The translations under genes were made by a program, and so were the position numbers. A stretch of DNA of 64,000 bases from NCBI GenBank assembly GCA_963965975.1, contig OZ014422.1, forward strand, positions 2,232,001 through 2,296,000, in the 5' to 3' direction. Numbering within the stretch: position 1 is the stretch's first letter; every line of letters begins with the position of its first letter. The notes beneath the pieces were generated by a model, which searched no databases, was not told the DNA's origin, and saw only the letters and a program-made list of their open reading frames with translations. This stretch comes from Xestospongia bergquistia (Eukaryota > Porifera > Demospongiae > Haplosclerida > Petrosiidae). Positions 26,801 to 38,231 of the stretch are shown here, one piece after another.

Positions 26801-29800
26801 CATTATCATTGTCTGAAATTATACCAACTATATTACTAGTACCAATTGTTACTCCAGTGTTTGAACCATCTGGAATGTCTTCTGTGATGGATGGAAAGGT
26901 AACAAATCCTTCAATAGGACAGTCAACTTGAGGTTGATCATTAACACTCTGTAACAAGATACTAGCATTGACAAAGGACACATTGGCTGGGTCATAATAG
27001 GTAAAAAATACACCTAAATCAGATGGAAGCAACAAATCACCTGATCCAGCACCAAAACTAGGTAAAGAGAATGGAAGATCTGATACACCAAAGCTAATTT
27101 TACGGCCTTGTTCAGGAGAACTCATTTCTTCCGCTAAACTTTGATAAGTGACAGTACTGAGGAAGGCTGCATATTGTTCAATAGTGCCTTCTCCATATAC
27201 AACAATAACATCACCAGAAGTATTATTGATAACCTGCAGATTTGAAGATGGAGTACCAGTATAGGAAAGTCTTTCTTCTGCATCAATCTTATTTACTATC
27301 ATTGCAATGGCATACTGCATTGGAAAAATGCTACTATCCAAGTCAGATATTCCAATAGAAGTTACTTGAATGGGTTGTCCTTGTTCTATAAAAACAGGTG
27401 TGGGGATAGCAGTTGCTGTTATTACAGGTCGATTATCATTCTCGTCAAGAATATCAATAACAATTGTTGCTGAGCCTACTCTTGGTGGATAGCCCAGATC
27501 TGTGGCTCTAATCTCAATATGATATTGTGTTTCATCAGTTTCAAAGTCAAACTTTCTGTTACTATAGACAACAGGTGAGGCAGAACTGTTGAGTGTAAAG
27601 TTTACAGCTGGTACAAGAGTGTAAGTCCATTGTCCATTAACCCCTGAATCTGGATCAGTGAATACAATATTTAACCCTGAGATGACACTTGAGATACCAC
27701 TATTTTCATGCAAACTTCCATTGTAGACAGGGTATTCTGGTATTGGTGCATTATCATTGATATCTTCAATATCTACTCTTGTAATAAATTCAGTTGCAAA
27801 ATTGTTTTGATCTGCTATACGGACAGTAAGATTGTAACTAAATATCTTATCTTCATCTACGTCCAAATTGTTGACAACTCTTATTGTTCCAGTTTGAGAA
27901 TTAATATCAAACAGTGAAATGCCACTGCTGGGTGTGACACTGCTAAGAGAGAAGGTCACAACAGTATTATCTTTTCCATCAGGATCAAAATAAGTGATAG
28001 GCAATGGTGCTTCAGTAATAGTAGCTGCACTACCTAAAACTGAGTCACATCTACCAGTGAAATCATCAGGAGGTGTACAAGATTCTGTATGGATAAAGAA
28101 AACAAAATAAAACCACTGTCTATTACTGACCAGTATATTACTTACCCATAGTGCAGCTGACATCACCGAGACGATAAAAAACTTTGCCACCTACCGATAA
28201 AGTGTTGTTTACAAGTGGTTCTGACACTACACTAGCGGTTGGTCCATAAAACACTGAGCATTGTCCATTATAACCAGTCAGAGCCCACAAAGAAGTATCA
28301 TTAAAAGTACTTGATAGACCTCCTGATAAAAACCCTCCATCAACAACAGAGCAAGATTCAAAATCTTCTAATGTATCATATGAGACACCGGCTTGAATTT
28401 GTCCTCCAGATTTAAGCGTGCACTTAAACTTTCCATTACTCACTAAACCATTCAGTGCTTGGACATAAGAAGAGGAATAGAAAGTAACGGTGCGTTCAGT
28501 CACACTTAATTCAATTTGAGAGAAGGTTGTGTCTAAAGTCAAATACCTAAAAAATAAAATTGCATGTTGATATATTGATTTATGTAAATGCGCATATTAT
28601 ACACCTGAGGTAAGTGTCATCAGTAGGCGGATTGTTAAAAGCTCCCAATATATCACTGCGATAGTCATCAGACAATGGAACAGTGAGGTCAACCTATTGT
28701 AGAGAAGAGAGGACTTGATGTCATTCTTATTATACAACTGTGAAAATGTTCATACTAAATGAGTACATTCACATGTGTAATTTTGCAGATAATAATATAT
28801 TATATTAGATTGTTTCAAGTAAATCAAGCCTGATGACTATGCTCTCTGTTATTATTTTTAATATCTTTACTGACCTGTGAAGAACTGACAGAATCTGCAG
28901 AAATAAACTGAGTCCAAACAACCTCTGCATTTGTAACAGTACAATTGTCTCCATTGAGATAAGTCACCTCATCAAGATGAATTGTATCATTATTAAACCA
29001 GCGCAAGTACTGACATAGGAGAATGGTATCATTTCCATCAACTTCTGATGTTTCCATGATACGACGTAAGTAGAGTCCAGGAGCAACTAAATGCATAATG
29101 GAAAAATATGAAATAACATCACTACAGACATAACAACATGAAAAAACTTCTTACCATCTTTAGACCAATAGATGCTAACTTTAGTTTCAACAGTACTATT
29201 AATTGCAGCATCTTCTGCAATTGCAGAGAAGTAGTGACTTGGGTCAGCCACAGGAGGATGTTCATTAATGTCTAGAACAGTAATGGTGATAGTTGTCATG
29301 GCAGAATTAGGCAAATCTTCAACAGGATTGTCAGAGGCTATTACATAAAATTTATATGTGCTTGTCTTCTCTCTGTTTAAAGATTTGATCTTTTTCAGTA
29401 AACCTGTTTGGCTCTCAATCACAAAAATATCACTAGGTTCTCCAGACAACCTGTATGTGACTTCATTGTTGCCATTTGAAGTACCATTGATGAAGAAACC
29501 ATAATCATCGTCATCTGCATGGACAGTGAGTATTGGATATCCATCTGGTAAGGAAACATTAACATTTTCAAACAACTCAGCAGAATAAGAAGACTGATTA
29601 AAAGTTGGTGTCTTGTCATTGATATCGTCAACTATAATAGTCATGGTGGCATTCACTGAGCTTCGATCAAGATATCCACTATCAGTATTAAGATCTGTGA
29701 GTGTCACTGTTAGAGGGTAAACATGGATACTGCCCACGGGATCAATATCCAGTATAGAGGTACGTGTGATAAGACCAGAGCTGGGATCAATTTGGAAGGG

Positions 29801-32800
29801 AATTGAGCCAATAGAACTATCAAGTGTGAAATTTAGATTGGAATCTGGATCAGGATCATCACCAGTTATATTAAAAAATTCTGGAGTAAATGGATCTTCC
29901 TTGACTCTCATTTCTTTGATGAAGTCAACAAAATATGGCAATTCATCATTGACATTCCTAACAGTAATTGTGATAGAAACAGATGTGGTGCGCTCTGGTA
30001 CAAAATTGTCATTGGCAATTACCTGAAGTTGAAATGAATTACCAGTTGTTTCATAATCCAATGGAGTAATGAGACGTAGACTACCAGTGTTAGCATTCAG
30101 ACTAAAATAGTTTGAATATGTACTAGAACTAAGAGAGTAAGTCAAACGTGTAACAAAACCAGGTGTAGTTAAATCAGGTGTTTCATCTCCATCTGTTGCT
30201 CTTATTGTGATGATATCACCAGCTGGCAAATTATTTTCAGTGATATTTGCCAAGTAGGCTACTTGATCAAAGACAGGTGAGAATTCATTGACATCAAGCA
30301 CATAAACAGTGGCATTCTTTGAAACACTGGACACACCATCAGATGCTGTAATAATGATAGAGAATTGTGTACCAGGAATGCCCTCTCGATCAACAGGAGA
30401 ACTCAAAGAAAGGTGACCTGAATTACTAATGGTGACATAAGGAGAATCAACACTGTATGTGATAGGAAAATTATCAGGATCATAAGCCTGGACATATGAA
30501 GGCATAAGAGGTTCTGCAGCATTGCTTTCGTAAACTGAAAAGTTGGCTGGGAAGTTAACAAACATAATGTCTTTGTTATTTTCATTAATTAAAGTAATGT
30601 TGACAAGAGTTATCACACTGAAATTACCAGATAAAGCTTGTACAGTTAGAAAATAGAAGTTCTTTACATCAAAATCAAGTGGACCATTAACTTGAATGAT
30701 TCCTTCAAGAGGGGAAGAAAGATTGTTAATTATTGTAAATTTGTTTCCAATATTTCCACCAGTGATGGTAAAGATGGGATTGGGAATTTGTGGAATTGGA
30801 CGATCATTGTCTGTCAAAATAACTTTAGCAGCTTCATTGTGAGGCAAGATGGATTCAGAGATAGAAAACATATACAGATCACTAGTGAATACAGGAGGAT
30901 TGTCATCTACTGCTACTAAACTGATAGTGACAGTAACAGGAACGCTGCTATTGCCACTTGCATCAGTTGTTGAGAACATAACATCAAAACTACCAAGAGA
31001 TGGAAACTCAACAAGTGCATTGCTATACTCAATAGTCTGAAGAAGTGAAACATAGTCAGAGATATTTGCAGATCCCTGAACAGACAGAGAGCATTCAGAG
31101 CCTTGACATTCATACATGAAACTAACACCAGCTGGTAGTAATGAACTATTTAAGCTAAGCTGATGCCCAGTGATATTTGAACCAATGATGGTTGCTCGCA
31201 GAGAGAGAAGGGTGTCATGATCAGCATCAGTAATAGTTGGATTACTACTAAGTAGTACAGGGACACCTTGTTCAGTATAGCTCACTGTAGTCAAACCCAA
31301 TGAAATAATTGGAAGATTGTTTCTTTCTTTAAAGGAGACAATTGCAGAAACTGGTACTCCAGTTGTCAATCCGTCTGAAGCAGAACAGTTGATGATACGA
31401 TTATCAGATACTTCAGGATCAGGAGAGTTGCTGTAGTAATATATCAAACCTAAACCAGTCATATAGTCACTAACAGACCCAATACCAACAAGGTTAACAG
31501 TATGTGTTGCATTGTTTTCGATAGTAAGACTGTTTGGAACAGATCCAATAACAAGCATCATTTCTTGTGCACCATCTAATGGATTAAGAAGACTACAACT
31601 AAGACTACTTAGGCTAGAGTTGTCATCATCTTTGACTAAATAATTGGCTCCATTTACTATAAGAGAAGGAGGATCTCCTTCTATAAAAGTAAGCAGTCTA
31701 GTTTGAGGTGAGGTGGTATCTAAATCAATTTCTGGAGCATCATTTACGAATTGTAAGATAACTATAGCATTTTCCACATTGCTAAAGAACTTTGTGTCAA
31801 ACACTGAAATTCGAATGGTTCGTGAGTTGGGAGAGTTACAGGGATACGAATCATTTTGACATGAACTAGGCTCGTCTTCTTCATTCAGGTACTGAATACT
31901 CTGAATAAGAGAAACAATATCATTCAAATTTGTTTGATTCTCTGGTATAATAATCAACTCAAATGGATTATCAGTTGATGCTGTCATGTGATTTGGGGCA
32001 CCACTACCTACAGACAGGGTTTCAAGTGATGAGTCGTCTCCATTGGCAATGACTGCTGAGATACGACTAATTCTGAGAGTTACTTCATCTGGATCTGTAA
32101 TAACTGGGTTTGACGAGATTGTAACTGATACACCAGATTCTTCAACAAACACTACAGGTACACTGTTGAGTTGTAATAATGGTGGATCATTATTGATTGG
32201 TAAGACATTAATTGTGACTTGGTCAATTATAGAGTTGCCTGCTGGATCAGTCACTTTGACATTTATAATATAGACTGTACTAATTGTACGGTTGGTCACA
32301 ATAAGAATGGAGAACACACCATCGCTGGTAACACTAAATGTAGCTGGATCTGCATCAGGTAAAGAGAACTCTAACAGGCTATCATCTGTGTCAGGGTCGG
32401 TGGCTTTTAAAGTTCCTAACACATAAGGAATTGTGTTGTTTTCAGTTACTTCAAAAACTTTTGGTTCTATCAGTTCTGGATCTTTGTCATCTTGATCAAT
32501 AGCTTGCACAGTAACATTGGTACTGGTTTGTAGCATTGGGTTTCCAGCATCAACTGCTGTCACATAGACATAACATGTTGGTTGTGTTTCATAGTCCATG
32601 CCTCCATTGACAATTTGTAGTGAAGGAGGAGATACAGTGGTTTCGAATATATTTACGCAACCACCTTGTGGGTGAACAGAGTCAATCCTAAGATTCGATA
32701 GTTGAGCATTAATACCACTGTCAAGATCAGTGATACTAAAATCAATGAGAGTTGCATTTGCATTTTCATTGACAGTTATAACATATGGATCATTAACAAA

Positions 32801-35647
32801 ATCAGGTGGATTGTCATTGAAATCAGTCACATTGAAAACAAAGCTAAAATTGCAACATTGCATAGGAGTGCCATTATCACATGCTTCAATGATTATAGGA
32901 TATTCTTTAATTCCTTCATCATAATCTACCTGTTGAAGTAGAGACACAGAAGCACCATTTACACCTGTAGACAGGGTAAATATACTTGGCCAACTTGTGA
33001 TTAGAATATAGTTGATTACATCACCTGAACCAAGATCGGCATCTTCAGCTAGAACAGTGTGAATAGGAATGCCAGTTGGTGTGTTTTCAGAGACATCTAT
33101 CACAGAAGGGGTATTGCAAGTTGGAGCATTATCATTAATATGTATAATATAGATTACAGTCTCAGCTGTGTCATTAGGAGCACCACCACCTGGAATGAAT
33201 GTGAAATCAATATATCGTACTATTGGTCTAGGTTCTGGTTCTGTGTTTCTGTAGGTCACACAATTAATCACGCTCAAGAATGATTCCATGGTTCCAAGAC
33301 CAAAGGTGATCTCCTTCAATGCATTGTTAATGTTGGTAGAAATGTTTAAAGCAAATACACAATTGTTGTCAACAAGAAGTTCCTCACCTGCCTCTAGTAT
33401 GGGGTCGCGAATTTTGATAAGCATTCTTAGCAATGTGGTTAGAGATATGTCAACCCAACGAGTGGCTCCTGCAATGTGTGCCAATAAACTAGAGCCTTCA
33501 GTATAGTTGATGAAGAAGTTGTGATTGGGTGTATCTAAATCAATGATAACACGAGGATTGGTGGGAACAATATCAATAACAACAACAACATCAGGAGAGC
33601 TATCTCTTTCTCCATCACTAACAGTTAAATTGACAAACCTATCAAACAATGAGGGAAAATCACTTGGTTTCTTGGTGTTGATATACTTAAGAGAACGAAG
33701 AATGGACTGATATACACTCACATTAGCACTACCACTAAGCTGCAAACTTTGTCCAGAGCAGCCAGCTGGTGTACAGGTTATACCAGATCCAACGATGAGT
33801 GTGGTATTGAGAGATATGCTCTCATTGCCCACATCAAATACCTGAAACAACTGAATGTCAGCTGATACCAACTGTGTATGATCAGAATCCTGAACAATCA
33901 GATCAGGAATCATGGCTGGAACATCTTCAGGCTCAGCACCCTCCTGGAATTGAAAAGTGTGGTCGTGTTTACCTATAATTCCTGAAGGATAGACTTCTGG
34001 TGCATCGTTTGAGACAAGAACTGTTATAGTGGTTTGTGTTAGTGGAAAGTTAGTGTTTTTACCATCAAAAATTGTGAAAAGAATGATACGAGGAACAGCT
34101 AAGGGTTCGTCTGCTTCATTATAGTATTTTACAGAGAGCAGAGCTGCTGAATACACTTGAGGTGTATTAACACCATATATAACTATTTCATGAGGTGTAA
34201 CAGTAGAGGAGAGACTGATGGATTCGTCAATACTAAGATACTCTAAATCAGATGAAAGTTGTGGATTGGTGAGTGTAATAGTGACTCTTTCAATTGTTCC
34301 ATCAAGATCAGGATCACTGACGTAAGCTGATGAAATATCTACAATATGAACAAAAGAATTTCCCATCCCTTCTGTAAAATTTACAGTGTAGTTAAAGTTA
34401 TTTGCTTGACCACTAGCACTGAGCTCAGGTCTAAATTGGTTGGAACGACCATAGACATCAATTATACTTGTTGTTCCAAATGATGTTTCATCTTGTAGCT
34501 ACAAAAAGTGAAAAATCATAAATTTCAAAGGAACAATTCATGATATTTTGTTACCTTTAGTTCTAAACGTCTTCCCTCTCCTGTATTTGCTACAGTTTGA
34601 GCTGGCAAGAAGCCATTTGTGTTATAACTGAGGCTTTTGAGAAAGGTGGTGTATACTGAAGAATTTGCATTGGTGTCATTAAAGTACAGAGTACGTGAGA
34701 CTGGCTGATAGAACACAGAGAAACTACCAACTGTTGTATTGAAATCTTCTGAACCAGAAGTATATCCTGCTGGGACTAAGCTTGTGTTGCAGGAAGCAAT
34801 GCAAGTATACTGTTCATTGTTCATTGTGCTTGATATGAAAAGAAGTCTCAAGAAACCATTGAAATTATATCGACCGGAATAGCGTTGAGTACCTCCAATT
34901 CTACCAGTAACTTGAGACTTGTATGTGGCATCTTTCTCAATGATTCTAGCTGGCATATCGTGAATGGTACCTCTAGTCAAAGTAACTCTTCTTGTTCCTG
35001 TCGCATCAAAAAAATGTCCTTCTGTAGCCATGTGAAGATAGCCATCAACATACAACTTAATAGATGGGTAATCTACATCTAATTTATAGAAATGCCATTG
35101 ACTATCAAATATACTGCCACCTGGAATAACCTCATCTTTAAAGTAGAAACTTAAACCAACTCGACCGTTTACTCCTGAATCAGTTTGAGCTTGAGGTATA
35201 TCATCCAATCTGGCACGTCTGTAGAATATTGTCAAGCGTGTAGCTCTCAGACGCCAGGTATATATACGATTGTTAACAGAGTTGTCAAATGAGAAGACAT
35301 ACTGGTTGATTTGACCATTAGACACACTCTTTATCCAAGCAGTTGTTGAGAAATGATCAGTAAAGTCCAGTGCATTGTTTTTGACTGTTGTATCCATGGT
35401 GTACCGTGATGTAGTAGATGGTGAAGAAGAAGCAGAAAATTGGAAAACATCGGTTCCTGCAATCTGCTGTGGATTATCACTGCCTGCAGGAGGACTAATG
35501 AGATTTTGAGTAAGATTGACAGACTGATTGAATGACACTCCACACATATCATACTCAGTACCACATCCACTACAAGAACATCTGGCATATACAGTTGGAA
35601 AAGACTAAAAGGTATATAAAAAAGCATTACAGTACATTCATTATTAC

Positions 35648-35680
<33 letters not shown>

Positions 35681-35921
35681 CAGGAGAGAGAGACTATATA
35701 CTTACACTTGGCACTCCATCAATCAGGTATTTAACACCAGCTTCTCCGGCATATATATTGCCATCAGTGTCACTTGCTGACAGATATGAAAGTGAAAGAG
35801 ATTGCTGGTTCTCATCAAGATTAATATAACCCTGAGAAACAGCTGGTATAATTGAAGGTGGACTCTGTGCTGCTGCAACACTAGCAAGTAGAAGTAATAT
35901 TGCATATTTTAACGAGTCCAT
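8743..35921 (-). CDS. Giant membrane-anchored cadherin with laminin-G-like and calsyntenin-like modules
   Basis: Eight exons (35921-35706, 35604-34555, 34498-29155, 29086-28875, 28693-28605, 28546-28146, 28084-9443, 9368-8743) splice in frame to about 8,859 residues. A signal peptide opens the protein (MDSLKYAILLLLASVAAAQS). The ectodomain mixes classical cadherin repeats, seen by more than 20 DxNDNxP linkers and many LDYE/LDRE motifs, with cadherin-like repeats of the form LxIxGxGxxxxYxxxLRSIxYxN...RxIxxxVxDG. Four laminin-G-like domains are embedded. It ends with a pair of basic clusters (about residues 8793-8806), one membrane helix (about 8833-8852) and a tail of only RKRQASA. There is no catenin-binding region, so classical adherens-junction function is unlikely. 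Cell-cell or cell-matrix adhesion is inferred from domains. The order of repeats, LamG, YxxxLxxIxYxN module and membrane helix near the C-terminus resembles calsyntenins, but the protein is far larger. No standard gene name applies. Confidence 0.9.
9190..9800 (-). other. Laminin-G-like domain 4, split by the last intron
   Basis: Sequence with FMLAFWFKP, GYIVFFS, DGKYHFIMIHYS and LSVDGVPV has the LamG/concanavalin-like pattern of strand, WH or YH, and VDG. It lies at about residues 8530-8711. The 74-base intron 9442-9369 interrupts it, and the domain appears to finish in the last exon near CVLSCLESM. A YxxxLxxIxYLN module follows and leads to the membrane helix. Confidence 0.65.
12650..13150 (-). 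other. Laminin-G-like domain 3
   Basis: Residues about 7416-7583 of the cadherin contain GNMSFSFVANV, NLAFAIWFRRTRMSLYY, SRHYMVIVSG, NVHFYANCKLLG and DVFIGRTIPG. This is the usual LamG order of W/F-rich strands, a short ligand name strand and an FIGR turn. It ends with a Cys-containing segment (TICECEHLI) and returns to a cadherin-like repeat. Confidence 0.65.
16230..16660 (-). other. Laminin-G-like domain 2
   Basis: Residues about 6250-6390 hold HFTVSFWVKI, LAVILRIVSD, DGKYHHVAVMRSG, MWIYVDG and IFVGEKMTGYLAQINFC. The GKYHHVA...WIYVDG pattern is typical of LamG domains. IVSCGEIL follows, then a cadherin-like repeat with GVSYSN. Confidence 0.75.
16900..23600 (-). other. Block of about 20 classical cadherin repeats
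   Basis: Regular repeats of about 105-125 residues, each with an A/V-T-D-x-D strand, an LDYE or LDRE motif and a calcium-binding DxNDNxP-type linker (for example DINDNPP, DVNDNAP, DRNDNPP). It covers about residues 3930-6170. Several linkers have lost canonical residues (INEYPP, DNLP, GADDVPP), so calcium-rigidified stretches may alternate with flexible joints. Confidence 0.85.
28146..28693 (-). other. Cysteine-containing spacer of the cadherin encoded by two small exons
   Basis: Exons 28693-28605 and 28546-28146 encode about 163 residues without the cadherin linker motif. Visible are ELSVTERTVTFYSSSYVQAL, FKCTLKSGG, FESCSVVDGG and VSCTMG. It separates the cadherin-like repeats of exon 3 from the large exon. 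I do not recognise a domain. The short exons suggest a junction where two large single-exon repeat arrays were joined. Confidence 0.5.
34830..35390 (-). other. Laminin-G-like domain 1 near the N-terminus
   Basis: Residues about 144-331 contain FSTTAWIKSV, QYVFSFDNS, LTIFYRR, GLSFYFKDEV, QWHFYKLDVDY, IKLYVDGYLH and TGRIGGTQRYSG. The WHFY...KLYVDG core is LamG-like. It is preceded by a short Cys-rich stretch (ARCSCSGCGTEYDMCGV) that directly follows the first intron. Confidence 0.7.
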
Positions 35922-36978
35922 TGTTTATTTAGTGGTCTCTAGTGGCTTTCACCCAATTCTATAGTATATAAGAAAAGAAATAAATTATTGCGTTTGTGCA
36001 AGCCCCGTGAAGGGTGTGGCTCGCAGCGCGATCGCAAAACTTTTTTATGCTCTTTCCCTGTAGTCTTACCTGTACAGGTGAAGCACAAGGTAATTTTGAT
36101 CGTTTTGAACTTAATTAATCAGTAAATAAAATACTGGATACTGCAAAAAGAACAGTCTTTGCAGCCTCTATCAGACTGCAACTAGTACTCCGCGAAGCAA
36201 TGGGCGGACCTCGAAAATGGTTATTTACGCGCGCCTATACGTGTTGCCATTCGTGTTTATGAATAATATTAATATAATTAACTTGAGTACCACCCATAAA
36301 ACACTCCTGCTTTGCACCTATGCATATTGCCATTAAAAAGATTGAGAACATTGGTATATTGTTAGCCAAAAAACTAGTTTGTACAATGTGTTAACAATTT
36401 AGCAAAATTATTAATTTTAGCGATTTTAAATAATTTTGTAGTAAAGAGTGCCAGCATACCTGTTAGATTCATCAATCAAATCATGATAACATGCTATGTG
36501 ATACACACAATGGCAAGAAGTGAAAAAGAAAAATATTCTAAGTAAACATCTTTAAGTTCACACAGAGGTTGTCCTGAAATTATAATATTCATGTTTAGGT
36601 TCACATATAGGTACACCACTGGAGAGAACATGGCCCTTTAGAACATTGCATGGTCATGAATAATATTAAATTGCAGCACAAACAGCTTAATGAATCTTAT
36701 TTACTCAAGCAATTGATCTTCTTCGATATACACTAGAGTATGAGATACTCAGATATATCAAATTACATACATATGTACACATGTACTACATGAGCACTAT
36801 ATTATATAAACAATGAATTATGCAAACCTGAAATAGATATATTCATCAAATTTGGAAATTAAAAGTTAATAATTGTTGTATTCATGCGTTACAAAATGTA
36901 CAGTTTTGTTCATGATTCATTTGACTACATATCTTAACTCTTCATGCTCTTTTAAGATATGGTAGACCATACTAATAC
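35922..36978. promoter_or_regulatory. Intergenic region with the probable cadherin promoter
   Basis: These 1,057 bases lie between the cadherin start (35921, -) and the TSR3 stop (36979, -). The part at 36000-36245 is relatively rich in G, C and CpG (GCAGCGCGATCGC, ACGCGCGCCTATACG), unlike the AT-rich rest, and is the best candidate for the cadherin promoter. From 36250 to 36978 the DNA is AT-rich and I see no gene. It should contain the TSR3 3' UTR. Confidence 0.4.
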
Positions 36979-38142
36979 TTATGACATATCATTGTCCAAT
37001 TTAACAATGTCTTCACATAATTTGTTTTCTGGTTCAATATCATTATTACTTAACTCATCACTAGACTCAGATGATGAGCTTGGTGGATAATCAACTGAAA
37101 AAAGAAAGCAAACAAAAAAGTAATAATATCAACATTCTTGTTATAAATCATTGCCTCAACTTTCTTTGTATCGACGAGATGATGCCTCCAAATCTTGCAT
37201 CCATTTTTCTTGAATTGTTATTATTTCTGTTGACGTCTTTGCAGATTCGTACAGCTGCAATAAGTCACTATAGTCCATCCAAGAAAGTGTTCAATTTCTA
37301 ATAATTTAATAAACACTAACCTATTTAAAGTTAAGAATGCATGACCCCATTTAAATAGGGACAACATTTGTTCAGCCACATCACGCAGACCTCATCACAT
37401 TAATAAACATATCAGGTAAATGAAACTGAAAACTGTACCTGTTAAAATGAGACATGCTGAAAAGGCTTCCACGCATGACAGTTTACATGGTCGTCCATAA
37501 TTAATAGGGTTGGCTGCAACAAGATATGGCAGCAGTCTTAAATGCCCTCCTTTCATTTTATGAAATGGGGTCTCCTCTAGTCTAGCCCAGGAGCAGTCAA
37601 TAACAGCAATCCCTTTACTAAGTACGATGTCTCTGTCCTCGTATGATACACATTGCTGAGCCATAGGAGATAACACTAAACCAGGAAAATGTTGTGATAG
37701 AGATAGAGGTTGAATAATGCCAAATCGAACTAATTTTCTACCAGAACATTTTTTAGGATCACAGTGACCTACATCCTTTCGTATAAGACTTCATAAAGTA
37801 TTTGTTAGTAAAACGTCATGTATTTACCCACAATCCCAAACGAAGATCTTCAGCTAGCAAGGGACCTTAACAATATAAAATTTAGTGTTTAGACTGAGTA
37901 TAATGCTTATAACAGTTCTCTTACCCTCTTCATTGGAGTCACTGCACTCTATTCCCACTTCAGATAAACTGTTTGTCTCTTTTGCTGATCTGAGGCAATG
38001 GAATGTTATATAATAAAGTGAATAATTTTGTAGGTATGAGTTTAAAATTGTACTTGTCTTACATTTGTACTATATTACGTTTGTGAGACTTCTTTTTACT
38101 GTTAAAATCCCGCCTTCTACCAGCTTTACCTCTCTTAGACAT
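36979..38142 (-). CDS. TSR3: 18S rRNA aminocarboxypropyltransferase
   Basis: Transfers the aminocarboxypropyl group of S-adenosylmethionine to a hypermodified pseudouridine of 18S rRNA late in small-subunit maturation. Seven exons (38142-38063, 37989-37925, 37865-37828, 37775-37439, 37390-37321, 37267-37161, 37094-36979) give 270 residues in frame. Diagnostic segments are [68 protein letters not shown] and [11 protein letters not shown]. The N-terminus is basic ([11 protein letters not shown]), and the C-terminus is an acidic Ser-rich tail (SSSSESSDE), both usual in eukaryotic TSR3. The last intron is needed because the penultimate exon would otherwise stop at once. It is shorter than the ~310-residue human protein, mainly in the tail. 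Confidence 0.95.
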
Positions 38143-38231
38143 TGTGTATCACGTGTCTTTGTTTGACCACAGACCACTCCTTCTTTAATACCCTCATATT
38201 AATTAATTTCATAGCCCTTCGTACAATAACT
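38143..38231. promoter_or_regulatory. Shared divergent promoter of TSR3 and the AMP-ligase gene
   Basis: 89 bases between start codons pointing in opposite directions. It contains ATCACGTGTC at about 38149-38158, an E-box (CACGTG) of the kind bound by MYC/USF-type factors. No TATA box at a convincing distance. Confidence 0.55.

Larger units (their letters stand above)
9443..28084 (-). other. Single 18.6 kb coding exon of the cadherin
   Basis: 18,642 bases without a stop, encoding about 6,214 residues. It is bounded by an acceptor (CATACAG) before 28084 and a GTAAGTAC donor after 9443. The repeats change type along it. Two cadherin repeats lie at 28084-27390, cadherin-like repeats at about 27100-23640, about 20 classical repeats at 23600-16900, a LamG insert at 16660-16230, cadherin-like repeats to 14200, two classical repeats to 13450, a second LamG insert, then mixed repeats to the end. 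Confidence 0.9.

Noticed and set aside
10645..26931. Many plus-strand frames of 60-166 codons opposite the cadherin
   Set aside because: They are antisense shadows of the repeat-rich coding strand with no splice context or domain.
9423..28190. Bacterial contamination or a prokaryotic giant adhesin
   Set aside because: Clear splice borders, a eukaryotic signal peptide exon, classical metazoan cadherin linkers and neighbouring animal genes argue for a native gene.
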